The position numbers were made by a program, and so were the translations under genes. A model generated the notes under the pieces. The model was not told where the DNA came from, did not search any database, and saw only the letters and a list, made by a program, of their open reading frames with translations. A DNA stretch of 29,417 bases from a virus: the IMG/VR virus record IMGVR_UViG_3300027759_000311, positions 1 to 29,417 of that record; one strand, written 5' to 3'. This document shows, one piece after another, positions 19,168 to 26,850 of this stretch (position 1 is its first letter; each line of letters opens with the position of its first letter).

Positions 19168-20480
19168 ATCTTTTCTCCTGCCATAAAGCCACGGAATCGC
19201 ATAAAGCGTGGAAAGCGTAGGCTGTATGTACCATCCTGATTCTGGGTAATAGCATCAGCACGTACTTCAACTACCTGCCCTAGCACAGTGGTACGACCAT
19301 CCCAATACTCGCTACGGTTACCGTCAGTGAAGCCTGAGCCCACGTTAACTTTAATTGTTTTGCCGTCATCAACACCCTCACAGACGAACGCACCCAATTT
19401 GCCCACGTTACGGCCTGTGCCTTCTTCAACGTCCTTGATCTCCAAAGAGACTTCAATAAAGGGCTTCTGTTTGAGCCAGCTGGTACTCCGCTTGCATTCG
19501 TATTTGGCATCAGGGTCTTTGATCATAATGCCTTCAAAGCCAGCGGCTACCATTTCTTTGTTGTAGTCTTTGTATTCGATCTCGCCCAAGAACTCATCTA
19601 GGTTAACTTCCTTCTGCGGAATGATATCCACACAGTTAGTCTGTTCAAAGATTGGAGCAAATGAACGCAGTAGATTAGAGCGTCGACGCTGACCCATCAC
19701 ACTCTGACCGCTTTTGAATTCTACCAGTGGAACAGCATCGAACAACATAAGACGGGCATCCTGTGCCTGTACATCACCCTTGCGATGAACTTGTGTCATC
19801 AGCTCTTGGAAGCTGTTAGATACAACTTCACCGTCTAATACATAACTGCGAGCCAGCTCATCAATTTGTGCTAGGATAGCATCTGTGATATGGCTGAAGT
19901 TTTCTAGTACTTTACCATTACGTGTGTACATTGTAACAGTACGGCTTTCAAAGTCTACAACTGTGACAGCACGAACACCGTCCAATTTAGGCTCTAAGAG
20001 TTTCTTGCCTGTGATCTTCTTCTCGTGATTGGCTCCATCGTGCGCCAGCATACATTCAAATACGGGCACACTGTATTCGGACTTCTTGGTCTTCTTGGCC
20101 ACAGTGTTCACAGTCTTTTCTGAAACACCGCAACGTAGATCTTTAATAAGGATACGGCGATACCAGTCGTTCCATTGCGCCTTTGTGGCAATGTCCATTG
20201 CCAATTTAATAGCATCACGGGCATCGTGTCCTGTGATCGTACGTTTACGCAGAGCTTCTGCTAGGTCTTTAAAGTTAGTCCAGCTTAGGCCTTGCCCATC
20301 AGCTTCGCTAACAGGTACCTGCTTAACACCAAATGTGTACAGCTTGTCCAAACACATAGCCACACCCTCAAAGAACTCTGTGAGTCCTGCTTCCATAGCT
20401 GACTCTAGGATGGCTTCTTTGGCTAGACGACTGTTGTCTGCTTCTAGTTCTTGGATGATTGTTTCTGGTTGCTTACGCAT
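19164..20480 (-). CDS. ATP-dependent DNA ligase
   Basis: Encodes 438 aa. The adenylation motif is EPKLDGVR with Lys165 as the nucleophile; later motifs are VLDGEVVS (about 210-217), FEGIMIKDPDAKY (motif IV/V) and WLKQKP (motif V). A helical N-terminal domain precedes the core and an OB domain follows (GKLGAFVCEG...KVNVGSGF). Size and layout match T4 gp30-type ligases (about 490 aa), slightly shorter. It seals nicks in replication and repair. Its ATG overlaps the upstream stop by one base; GGAGACAGC is the ribosome site. Confidence 0.95.
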   Translation of the reverse strand: MRKQPETIIQELEADNSRLAKEAILESAMEAGLTEFFEGVAMCLDKLYTFGVKQVPVSEADGQGLSWTNFKDLAEALRKRTITGHDARDAIKLAMDIATKAQWNDWYRRILIKDLRCGVSEKTVNTVAKKTKKSEYSVPVFECMLAHDGANHEKKITGKKLLEPKLDGVRAVTVVDFESRTVTMYTRNGKVLENFSHITDAILAQIDELARSYVLDGEVVSNSFQELMTQVHRKGDVQAQDARLMLFDAVPLVEFKSGQSVMGQRRRSNLLRSFAPIFEQTNCVDIIPQKEVNLDEFLGEIEYKDYNKEMVAAGFEGIMIKDPDAKYECKRSTSWLKQKPFIEVSLEIKDVEEGTGRNVGKLGAFVCEGVDDGKTIKVNVGSGFTDGNRSEYWDGRTTVLGQVVEVRADAITQNQDGTYSLRFPRFMRFRGFMAGEKI

Positions 20481-20818
20481 TATGCTGTCTCCATTTCGTT
20501 GATGTGTTTACAAGCGCCACGGAACGTAAAGCCCGGGCAGGTACAGGTATTGGCTTCTAGGTCTACACTATATGTATTGCCCTTGCTGCCTTGCACTGTT
20601 TTAATATGAGCCAATGGCTTTGCTGTTTGGAAAGGGTTTGGTGTTACTTCTACAAACTTACGACCACGCTTGTCGAATCCTTTAATTGGATTCTTAAAGT
20701 AAAATGGTGTAGTGTCGCCTTGCTTAATATAAGCAAGAAGGTTGTTACCGTCTATTAGATAGACGTGATTAGGCGCTTTGTGATTACCCCAATCTGTAGT
20801 TTCTTGTAGAGCCTGCAT
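20480..20818 (-). CDS. SWIM zinc-finger protein
   Basis: Encodes 112 aa. C92-x-C94-x8-C103-x-H105 in TCTCPGFTFRGACKHI is a SWIM zinc finger (CxCxnCxH), which binds DNA or proteins. The N-terminal part is beta-rich (VYLIDGNNLLAYIKQG). Leads the operon into DNA ligase with a 1-nt overlap, so a DNA repair or replication role is likely. Ribosome site AAAGGCAGCG; promoter at 20850-20878. Confidence 0.85.
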   Translation of the reverse strand: MQALQETTDWGNHKAPNHVYLIDGNNLLAYIKQGDTTPFYFKNPIKGFDKRGRKFVEVTPNPFQTAKPLAHIKTVQGSKGNTYSVDLEANTCTCPGFTFRGACKHINEMETA

Positions 20819-20849
20819 CGCTGCCTTTCATTGCCTGTTTAATAGTTAT

Positions 20850-20878
20850 ATTATACAGTAAATCTAGATAGATGTCAA
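20850..20878 (-). promoter_or_regulatory. Sigma70-type promoter for the ligase operon
   Basis: TTGACA, 17 nt, TATAAT on the minus strand. Its -35 overlaps the stop codon (20875-20877) of the preceding gene. Confidence 0.87.
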
Positions 20879-22329
20879 GTGTTTTTGATGTGTGGCAAAG
20901 ATGCCACAGATTGTACTGCTGGTTTATTTGCTTCGGTTTCTGCTTTTTGTACTAGCTCTAATAGATCATCTAACTCAAAGAAGAAAGCGATCCTCTCTGC
21001 TTTTGAAACCATCAGCCTAATATGGAAAAGAGACTTTCCAGAATTACGATCTCTAATATACAGATATGATACCCCACGTTCTGTAACTTTTGGATCACAA
21101 TACAGATCTACACTTTGTGCCAGATGTTGAATCTTTCTTGGATTTAACTTATTATAAGTACCGTTGGCATTGAATTCTACATAGATCAATGACTCTTCTT
21201 TAGTCATTGCTTTAGTTAGATTACGTAAAAAATCAGAAACGAATGCTGCTTCGCCTTGATCATTCTTAGCAAAGTATTTTGCTTCTAGATTCTTTCCTGC
21301 TATTTCTAGTATTTTCTTGCTGGCCTTTACCCTAGCCATATGCTCTTTTGGAGTTTGTACCTTGTTACCAATTTTGCCTCGATATTTTGATTGAGTTATG
21401 GCAGCAATGGCCTGCGCATCGTCGAGACCTAAAATATGGAAAAACTTGTTTATACCGATATCGTTAGTTCCTGGTGCTTGATCAAGGGTAGCACCCTTCC
21501 CGGCTTTTAGACTCATCGAAAGATTCTTTAATGTTCTTTCTTGTTTTGTTCCAGGATCAATATAGGTAGTTTTAACATCGGTTTTATTACCTTCTCCTCC
21601 CACAACAGATATGTTTAGACTATCTATCCTATTATTAGTTGAAAAGAATTTGTTGTATCTAGATAGGTCGTGCTCGGAGTTAACATATTTTAACACAGCA
21701 TTAACTATACCTTGTAACTGAGTATCTTCGGAACTCATTTTAAGAGCTCTTAAGAATGGCCCTTCGTTGGCACTTACTGTTAAATGAACTGTGTCTCGAA
21801 CCTTGTTACCTACATCGGATACTTCTTTAGACATCTGCCCTTGATATATCTCTACTTTTGATTTTACGCTAGATTTTTCTAGGTTAATGTGACTCTTAAG
21901 AGCATTGAGGGTGGCCATCAGTTGATCAGCGGTAATAGCGTTCCCTGTACGATCAGTGAGTTTTGTAAAGATAGCCGCAGCCTTCAGTACTTCAACAGCA
22001 GGTCCGATATTAGCTTTTTCTATATTATGTGCGCCACGACCACCGAATTCACCAGTCTTAGCAATTCTTGAAAGCTCAACGCCGCCAATAGACTTTGGAA
22101 GATTGGCTATTGCTGTAGACTTACGTGTCTCTCCTTGATCATTGTAAAACTGATAAAAGTTTTTGAGTACCGCTAGTTCTTTTCTATTTGGTTTTAATTT
22201 AGTTGGTTGTCGATCAACTATGAAATCGTCATTGTTTTTTAGTTTAGATAGCAGAGCATCCAGACGAGCTTTTTTATAAAAATCGCCTGGAGATAGGTTT
22301 TTTTCTATTAAAAACTCAAATGCTCTCAT
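20875..22329 (-). CDS. Large candidate packaged protein with capsid-targeting-like N-terminus
   Basis: Encodes 484 aa from an ATG at 22329; a longer frame to 22431 would overlap the upstream gene and lose the promoter box. MRAFEFLIE|KN parallels T4 capsid-targeting peptides and ends in LIE, a fit to the (L/I)xE cleavage rule. Residues 90-125 (KTGEFGGRGAHNIEKANIGP then AVEVLKAAAIF) and 250-280 (D251, then NLSMSLKAGKG with K275) could be a degenerate PD-(D/E)XK nuclease core with E113, D251 and K275. Nuclease assignment is low-confidence inference. A perfect hairpin TGTGGCA/TGCCACA lies in the last codons. A TAAATA box is 5 nt before ATG. Confidence 0.8.
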   Translation of the reverse strand: MRAFEFLIEKNLSPGDFYKKARLDALLSKLKNNDDFIVDRQPTKLKPNRKELAVLKNFYQFYNDQGETRKSTAIANLPKSIGGVELSRIAKTGEFGGRGAHNIEKANIGPAVEVLKAAAIFTKLTDRTGNAITADQLMATLNALKSHINLEKSSVKSKVEIYQGQMSKEVSDVGNKVRDTVHLTVSANEGPFLRALKMSSEDTQLQGIVNAVLKYVNSEHDLSRYNKFFSTNNRIDSLNISVVGGEGNKTDVKTTYIDPGTKQERTLKNLSMSLKAGKGATLDQAPGTNDIGINKFFHILGLDDAQAIAAITQSKYRGKIGNKVQTPKEHMARVKASKKILEIAGKNLEAKYFAKNDQGEAAFVSDFLRNLTKAMTKEESLIYVEFNANGTYNKLNPRKIQHLAQSVDLYCDPKVTERGVSYLYIRDRNSGKSLFHIRLMVSKAERIAFFFELDDLLELVQKAETEANKPAVQSVASLPHIKNT

Positions 22330-22334
22330 AGCTA

Positions 22335-22340
22335 TATTTA
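22335..22340 (-). promoter_or_regulatory. TAAATA late-promoter-like box
   Basis: GTTAAATATAGCTATG on the minus strand; the box ends 5 nt before the ATG at 22329. Confidence 0.6.
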
Positions 22341-22348
22341 ACTTATTC

Positions 22349-24007
22349 TCAGTTAAATGAGTAGTGGAAGCCTGGTGCGTTTGCGTTAACTGTATCAGTA
22401 CCTGCGTGATATTGATACCCAAATGTTGCACTACTAAACGGTTGTTTTTTAATTTTAATAATTCCCTGAGGAGTTATCTCAATATGAGCTACAGTAGCAT
22501 CTTTCTTGCTCATAATAGCCTTTAGAGTGTCCTGCATTTCTTTAGACGATTCTTCATTGTCAACAACAAAGTTTTTAAAACCCATACCTAACATATAAGT
22601 CAACTGTCTGCTGGCAGCACGAACAAAGTTAGCATCAAACTTTTTCTTACCGGCTGCTCTGCTAGATTCTTCTGCGTTTGCCTCACCATTTGCCTGAACG
22701 TATTTTGTCCAATCTTTAGGAAGGCCGACTGGCTTAACCTTAGGATTCTTTTTAGTACCTCCCATACGCTGGGCTGCTGTACTTGCAGGATATACTGTTT
22801 CTAGATATCGTTTATATAAATCTGCTGTGCCGTCTACTGATAACTTTGATACTAACTGTTGTACAGCAGTTTCAAGTGCAGCATAGGTCATCGGTTCAGT
22901 GCCCAATATTTCGTTTAACTTTATGGCTTCTGGTACTTGTGCTTTCTGTGCCGCACGTATTAGTTTGTCAGTAGTCCTTCCGTCGTCACCAACGAGATCT
23001 TTTAGAATAGCAAATGTTGTGCTTTCTTTGTAATTGGGATCTTGTTGCATTTCTTGTTCGTAGGTAGCGATAAGATCCTTAATTGCGGCAAAACTATTTC
23101 CACTTCCTCCGAGGCTCTTGACAGCTACAGGTTTTCCACCAACGTGTACATCAATCAGGGGTGAATTAGATTCTCTTGAAAACTGTATAATATCACTGTC
23201 TGACTCCATTGCAAGTGGTGTTAGTATTTCACCAAAGTCCTGGGCTATGTAATTTAATCTAGAAGAAATATGGGTCATTAGCTCTGCATCAACTTTTGGT
23301 CTAGCTCCAACAGCTACATCTACTAGCTGAGATAATGCAGATGCAAGTTGTGGATCTTGCCCAAACAATGACGGAATCTTTGCTTTAACATCTGCAGCCA
23401 ATGCTTGTCTAGTCATTTCAGAACCTAATAGACCAAACTTCTCTGGACGCAACATCTGGATACCAATTTGGGCCCCTTCGTCGTCCTTGGCTCGCTTACC
23501 TGCAATAACAATCGTGTACACAATATTATTTTCAGTGTAAGAATAGATATCACCTGTATATGTGCCTGATACCTTTTGTATAGGTTTGTTTGTGAGTGTC
23601 AACTGAATATTGTTATTAGCTAATAAATCAATTACATTTTGTTTTGGTAACGCATTCAATATTCGTATGCTGGGAATCGCTTTGGCAGCGTCTGCATCTT
23701 CAACATCATTTCTAACATTGACGACTGGAAACATCGGTTTGAGTATGCTTATTAATTTTGCTCTTAGTGTTTCTTGTTGAGCTTTATTAGCATAGGTAAC
23801 ATTATCAAACACAAAAGGTCCTGTGCCCTTAACTACCCTTTTAGGTTTGGCCAGAACTTTAGCTGCTGGTTGTTCGTCTGCAGGATGCGCTGCTTTTACA
23901 GCCGCAGGATCGGGCTGTCCAGCAGGAGCAGCAACTCTAGGACCCTGGGTCTGTAGAGCTGCTGTTTCATCTTCTGTGAGTTTGAATTCGTAATAACGCA
24001 TCTTCAT
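22349..24007 (-). CDS. Large candidate packaged protein with capsid-targeting-like N-terminus
   Basis: Encodes 552 aa from ATG 24007; a second ATG at 24001 gives MRYYEFKLTE|DE, which resembles T4 capsid-targeting peptides and ends in LTE. After a Pro/Ala/Lys-rich linker (to about 60), residues 60-230 form a folded domain. Residues 253-310 (IAQDFGEILTPLAM, then PLIDVHVGGKPVAVKSLGG) hold E260, D286 and K297 with the order of a PD-(D/E)XK nuclease core, although the acidic residue before K is missing. Nuclease function is a guess. It lies just upstream of the other large candidate, 22329-20875. Confidence 0.8.
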   Translation of the reverse strand: MKMRYYEFKLTEDETAALQTQGPRVAAPAGQPDPAAVKAAHPADEQPAAKVLAKPKRVVKGTGPFVFDNVTYANKAQQETLRAKLISILKPMFPVVNVRNDVEDADAAKAIPSIRILNALPKQNVIDLLANNNIQLTLTNKPIQKVSGTYTGDIYSYTENNIVYTIVIAGKRAKDDEGAQIGIQMLRPEKFGLLGSEMTRQALAADVKAKIPSLFGQDPQLASALSQLVDVAVGARPKVDAELMTHISSRLNYIAQDFGEILTPLAMESDSDIIQFSRESNSPLIDVHVGGKPVAVKSLGGSGNSFAAIKDLIATYEQEMQQDPNYKESTTFAILKDLVGDDGRTTDKLIRAAQKAQVPEAIKLNEILGTEPMTYAALETAVQQLVSKLSVDGTADLYKRYLETVYPASTAAQRMGGTKKNPKVKPVGLPKDWTKYVQANGEANAEESSRAAGKKKFDANFVRAASRQLTYMLGMGFKNFVVDNEESSKEMQDTLKAIMSKKDATVAHIEITPQGIIKIKKQPFSSATFGYQYHAGTDTVNANAPGFHYSFN

Positions 24008-24008
24008 A

Positions 24009-24014
24009 TATTTA
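24009..24014 (-). promoter_or_regulatory. TAAATA late-promoter-like box inside a sigma70-like promoter
   Basis: The last T of TATAAT starts TAAATA (TATAATAAATATATG). The box ends 7 nt before the second ATG (24001) of the gene. Confidence 0.5.
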
Positions 24015-24042
24015 TTATAACGCAGTTTGGAGACTGCGTCAA
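24014..24042 (-). promoter_or_regulatory. Sigma70-type promoter with palindromic spacer
   Basis: TTGACG, 17 nt, TATAAT on the minus strand. The spacer holds ACGCAGT-N6-ACTGCGT (24020-24039), a perfect 7-bp inverted repeat placed like a repressor operator. Confidence 0.7.
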
Positions 24043-24548
24043 CCTAAAAAGTCACTCCAGCTGGGATGTGCTAGGCCGTAGCCCAAAGACTTGCGTTTGT
24101 TTGCCAATTCCCAAAAGTCGGGCTTGTAAGGCAAAGTTTTTGGCTTCATCTTTGTTTTGTCCGCTTTTAGATAGTTACAGCGTTTGCAGGCTGTGGTTAG
24201 GTTCGCCCAGGTGCTTTTGCCGCCTTGGCTAACTGGCTGTATGTGATCCAATGTGGCATTATCAGTGCCACAATGTATGCCGCAGTATTGACAGAGATAG
24301 CGATCACGTAAGAATACATTACGCTTGGTCAAGCGAACATAGCTTTTGGTCTTTTGATACTCATTAAGCATAATGATCGCGGGCACTTTGGTTTCCCAAC
24401 GTGCGGACCTTACGATCCAATCGTCATACCAAGAGATCACACGGACCTTGTCTAGGACCATATATCTGATGGCTTCTTGCCAATCCACTGTGCTTAAAGG
24501 TAGCAGGCTCACTGGCTGTGCGTCTGCGTTCAAAACTAGAGTTGTCAT
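24039..24548 (-). CDS. HNH endonuclease
   Basis: Encodes 169 aa. CQYCG (C86, C89), LDHIQPVSQGG (D101-H102), WANL (N116) and ACKRCNYLKAD (C121, C124, N125) form a complete HNH nuclease with a zinc ribbon. The N-terminal part (VLNADAQPVSLLPLSTVDWQ, then WYDDWIVRS) is the conserved leader domain of a common phage and bacterial HNH family. Free-standing HNH genes are often homing endonucleases; no interrupted gene or intron is seen nearby. Weak ribosome site (AAAGAAGTG); TAAATA box 20-25 nt upstream and a TTGCGG/TATAAT promoter. Confidence 0.93.
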   Translation of the reverse strand: MTTLVLNADAQPVSLLPLSTVDWQEAIRYMVLDKVRVISWYDDWIVRSARWETKVPAIIMLNEYQKTKSYVRLTKRNVFLRDRYLCQYCGIHCGTDNATLDHIQPVSQGGKSTWANLTTACKRCNYLKADKTKMKPKTLPYKPDFWELANKRKSLGYGLAHPSWSDFLG

Positions 24549-24568
24549 CGTGATTCACTTCTTTAGAG

Positions 24569-24574
24569 TATTTA
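24569..24574 (-). promoter_or_regulatory. TAAATA box with normal leader
   Basis: AGTAAATACTC on the minus strand, ending 20 nt before the HNH ATG at 24548. Unlike the other boxes it leaves room for a leader. Confidence 0.4.
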
Positions 24575-24585
24575 CTTCATCAATC

Positions 24586-24614
24586 ATTATATGCTCATTA
24601 AACGGTTTCCGCAA
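24586..24614 (-). promoter_or_regulatory. Sigma70-type promoter
   Basis: TTGCGG, 17 nt, TATAAT on the minus strand, upstream of the HNH gene and back to back with the ClpP promoter. Confidence 0.6.
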
Positions 24615-24641
24615 GAGCTAAATGACTAATTATAATACAGG

Positions 24642-24670
24642 TTGACTAATTTCAACAACTGCTATACAAT
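24642..24670 (+). promoter_or_regulatory. Sigma70-type promoter for clpP
   Basis: TTGACT, 17 nt, TACAAT on the plus strand, 28 nt before the ATG at 24699. It is the only clear sigma70-type promoter on the plus strand in this window. Confidence 0.78.
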
Positions 24671-24698
24671 AACTAAATCAACTCAAAAAGGATCGAGA

Positions 24699-25289
24699 AT
24701 GGCATTAGTACCAATGGTAATTGAAACCACAGCAAAAGGTGAACGAGCCTACGACATCTACAGTCGCTTGCTCAAAGAGCGTGTGGTAATGTTCGAAGGT
24801 GAAGTACACGACCAAATGGCTAACTTGATTGTGGCCCAATTATTGTTCTTGGAGTCAGAGAACCCAGACAAAGACATTTCACTGTTTATTAACAGCCCAG
24901 GCGGATCAGTGACTGCAGGTATGGCAGTCTACGACTGTATGCAGTTCATCAAGTGTGACATCGCTACCTATGTAATGGGACAGGCCTGTTCAATGGGCAG
25001 TCTGTTAGCACAAGCCGGCGCAAAGGACAAACGCTTTATGTTGCCCAATGCTCGCCATATGATACATCAACCCTCGGGTGGTGCTCGTGGGCAGGCCACA
25101 GACATCCAGATCCAGGCACGTGAGATTCAAAAGATGAAAGAGAATCTCACACAGCTCTATGTCAAACACAACAGCAAGGGCAAGACCTATGCTGAGTTTG
25201 CAGCCGATATGGAACGTGACTTCTTTATGAGTGCAGAGGAAGCATTGGCCTACGGCCTGATTGACAAAGTTATTGATAAGAGGCCATAA
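24699..25289 (+). CDS. clpP: ClpP-type serine protease (S14)
   Basis: Encodes 196 aa, the length of housekeeping ClpP. The catalytic triad is visible as S98 (GQACSMGS), H123 (HMIHQPSGG) and D170 ([14 protein letters not shown]); [12 protein letters not shown] and [11 protein letters not shown] are also conserved. It looks like a full active ClpP subunit rather than a head-maturation variant. ClpP needs a Clp ATPase partner, presumably the host's, or could act on other targets. The ATG at 24699 has AAAGGATCGAG; a longer frame to 24642 would start inside the promoter. First gene of a pair with the cupin (TAATG overlap). Confidence 0.95.
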   Translation: MALVPMVIETTAKGERAYDIYSRLLKERVVMFEGEVHDQMANLIVAQLLFLESENPDKDISLFINSPGGSVTAGMAVYDCMQFIKCDIATYVMGQACSMGSLLAQAGAKDKRFMLPNARHMIHQPSGGARGQATDIQIQAREIQKMKENLTQLYVKHNSKGKTYAEFAADMERDFFMSAEEALAYGLIDKVIDKRP

Positions 25290-25684
25290 TGCAAGAACTA
25301 GGAAGAATTGAAAAGGGTTGGGGATTCGAAATAGTCTGGACCAACAATGAACAGTACTGCGGCAAGCTGTTAGTGTTCAACAAGCCAGGCGCAAAGACTT
25401 CTATGATCTATCACAGGGATCGTAAAAAGAGTTGGTTTGTTAACGAAGGACGCTTTAAGTTAGTCTACTGTAATACCAAGACAGGTGAGTATCACGAAGC
25501 TAATCTAGAAACAGGTGCAGCCTTTGAAGTCAATGCTCTAGTTCCTCATCAACTGGAAAGCCTAGAACCTGACTCTATTATATTTGAAGTGTCAACTCCG
25601 GATGACGGAGAAGATCGATATCGTATCAGTCCCGGTGATACTCAAACACTTCTTTCAGCGCAACAACAAGATCCTCAATCATAG
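25289..25684 (+). CDS. Cupin-fold protein
   Basis: Encodes 131 aa. [56 protein letters not shown] and [10 protein letters not shown] read as a beta-barrel of the type found in sugar-phosphate isomerase-like cupins (the GWG-E-x-x-W opening and the PHQL metal motif). H42 and H91-type ligands are plausible. The substrate is unknown; in phages such cupins have been linked to sugar or nucleotide-sugar metabolism. The ATG shares a base with the clpP stop; its end overlaps the 5-aminolevulinate synthase gene by 59 nt on the other strand. Confidence 0.85.
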   Translation: MQELGRIEKGWGFEIVWTNNEQYCGKLLVFNKPGAKTSMIYHRDRKKSWFVNEGRFKLVYCNTKTGEYHEANLETGAAFEVNALVPHQLESLEPDSIIFEVSTPDDGEDRYRISPGDTQTLLSAQQQDPQS

Positions 25685-26831
25685 CATCTGTATGGAACGG
25701 CGATGGCGCAAACCTTAGTCGTTCTGTTCCTACATCAACTGTGGGATAGTTAATTGGCTGTACATAGATACTGTGTTCGTGTAACAGTCTATCACTCATT
25801 GCTTTACACTTCTTAGCATCCCCTACAAGTACAGGAACAATGTGACTGGTTGAACATTCCATAACTTGGATGCCAGCTGCGTTTAATCTATGCTTTAGTT
25901 TGCGAGCACGTTCTTGATGCTTCACACGTACTTCATTGTGATCCTTAAGATACTTGACAGCAGCCAGCGCACCACTACAGGATACTGGGCTCATACTTGT
26001 TGTGAATATAAATCCTGCTGCCATTGAACGAATGGCATCGATGACGTCACTATCGGCAGCTATATAGCCACCTTGGACCCCATAGGCTTTCCCTAATGTA
26101 CCATTGACTATGTCAATACGGGATTCTAGCCCAAGCTCTTCAACCTTGCCACCACCGTGGACACCATAGAGCCCTACTGCGTGAACCTCATCGATGTATG
26201 TCATTGCGCCGTGCTTGTCAGCAAGGTCACAAATTTCTTTAATCTTTCCTACGTCCCCGTCCATTGAATACACTGATTCAAATACAATGCAGGGTATGTG
26301 TCCAGTTAACTGTGCGTTAACCAGTTTGTCTTCTAGATCTTGTAGATCGTTATGCTTGAATATCTGCTTGGCGGCTTTACTGTGACTGATACCAACAATG
26401 ATCGAGTTATGATTGTTTTCATCGCTGATAAACTGTATGTTTGGTATGATCTTTGCCAGTGCGATCAAGCTCCACTCGTTAGCCACATAAGCAGATGAGA
26501 ACAACAGAGCTTTGGCCTTATTGTGCAGTGTGGCCAGCTCGTGCTCCAGGGCCACGTGATAGTGACTGGTTCCGCCTATGTTGCGTGTGCCACCCGAGCC
26601 CGACCCTGTATGGTCCAGAGCTGTGTGCATAGCATCTAGTACAACCTTGTGCTGGCCCATACCTAGATAGTCGTTTGAACACCAGTTTACGATGTTCTTG
26701 ATGTTGTAGGGCCCGTACCAAATGGCTGTGGGAAACTTACCTGCTTCTCGTACAATGTCGTTAAAAACACGGTATTTGCCGTTGTCTTTCATCGTCTGTA
26801 GTAGTTCTGTAAAGGGCTTTTTGTTGATCAT
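25626..26831 (-). CDS. hemA: 5-aminolevulinate synthase
   Basis: Encodes 401 aa, full length for the bacterial enzyme. It condenses glycine with succinyl-CoA to 5-aminolevulinate, the first step of heme and other tetrapyrroles by the Shemin route. [41 protein letters not shown] and NGTLGKAYG (PLP lysine K248) are specific to this enzyme among alpha-oxoamine synthases; BioF, KBL and serine palmitoyltransferase differ at GGTRNI. There is no Shine-Dalgarno; a TAAATA box ends 8 nt before ATG, suggesting late leaderless expression. The bacterial genes are mostly alphaproteobacterial. Confidence 0.95.
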   Translation of the reverse strand: MINKKPFTELLQTMKDNGKYRVFNDIVREAGKFPTAIWYGPYNIKNIVNWCSNDYLGMGQHKVVLDAMHTALDHTGSGSGGTRNIGGTSHYHVALEHELATLHNKAKALLFSSAYVANEWSLIALAKIIPNIQFISDENNHNSIIVGISHSKAAKQIFKHNDLQDLEDKLVNAQLTGHIPCIVFESVYSMDGDVGKIKEICDLADKHGAMTYIDEVHAVGLYGVHGGGKVEELGLESRIDIVNGTLGKAYGVQGGYIAADSDVIDAIRSMAAGFIFTTSMSPVSCSGALAAVKYLKDHNEVRVKHQERARKLKHRLNAAGIQVMECSTSHIVPVLVGDAKKCKAMSDRLLHEHSIYVQPINYPTVDVGTERLRFAPSPFHTDAMIEDLVVALKEVFEYHRD

Positions 26832-26839
26832 AGTAAACG

Positions 26840-26845
26840 TATTTA
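26840..26845 (-). promoter_or_regulatory. TAAATA late-promoter-like box for 5-aminolevulinate synthase
   Basis: GGTAAATACGTTTACTATG on the minus strand; the box ends 8 nt before the ATG at 26831. It is only 5 nt from the box serving the divergent plus-strand gene. Confidence 0.55.
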
Positions 26846-26850
26846 CCAGC

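Noticed and set aside
24631-24636. TATAAT on the plus strand as a second clpP promoter
   Set aside because: No acceptable -35 lies 16-18 nt upstream; the TTGACT/TACAAT pair is better placed.
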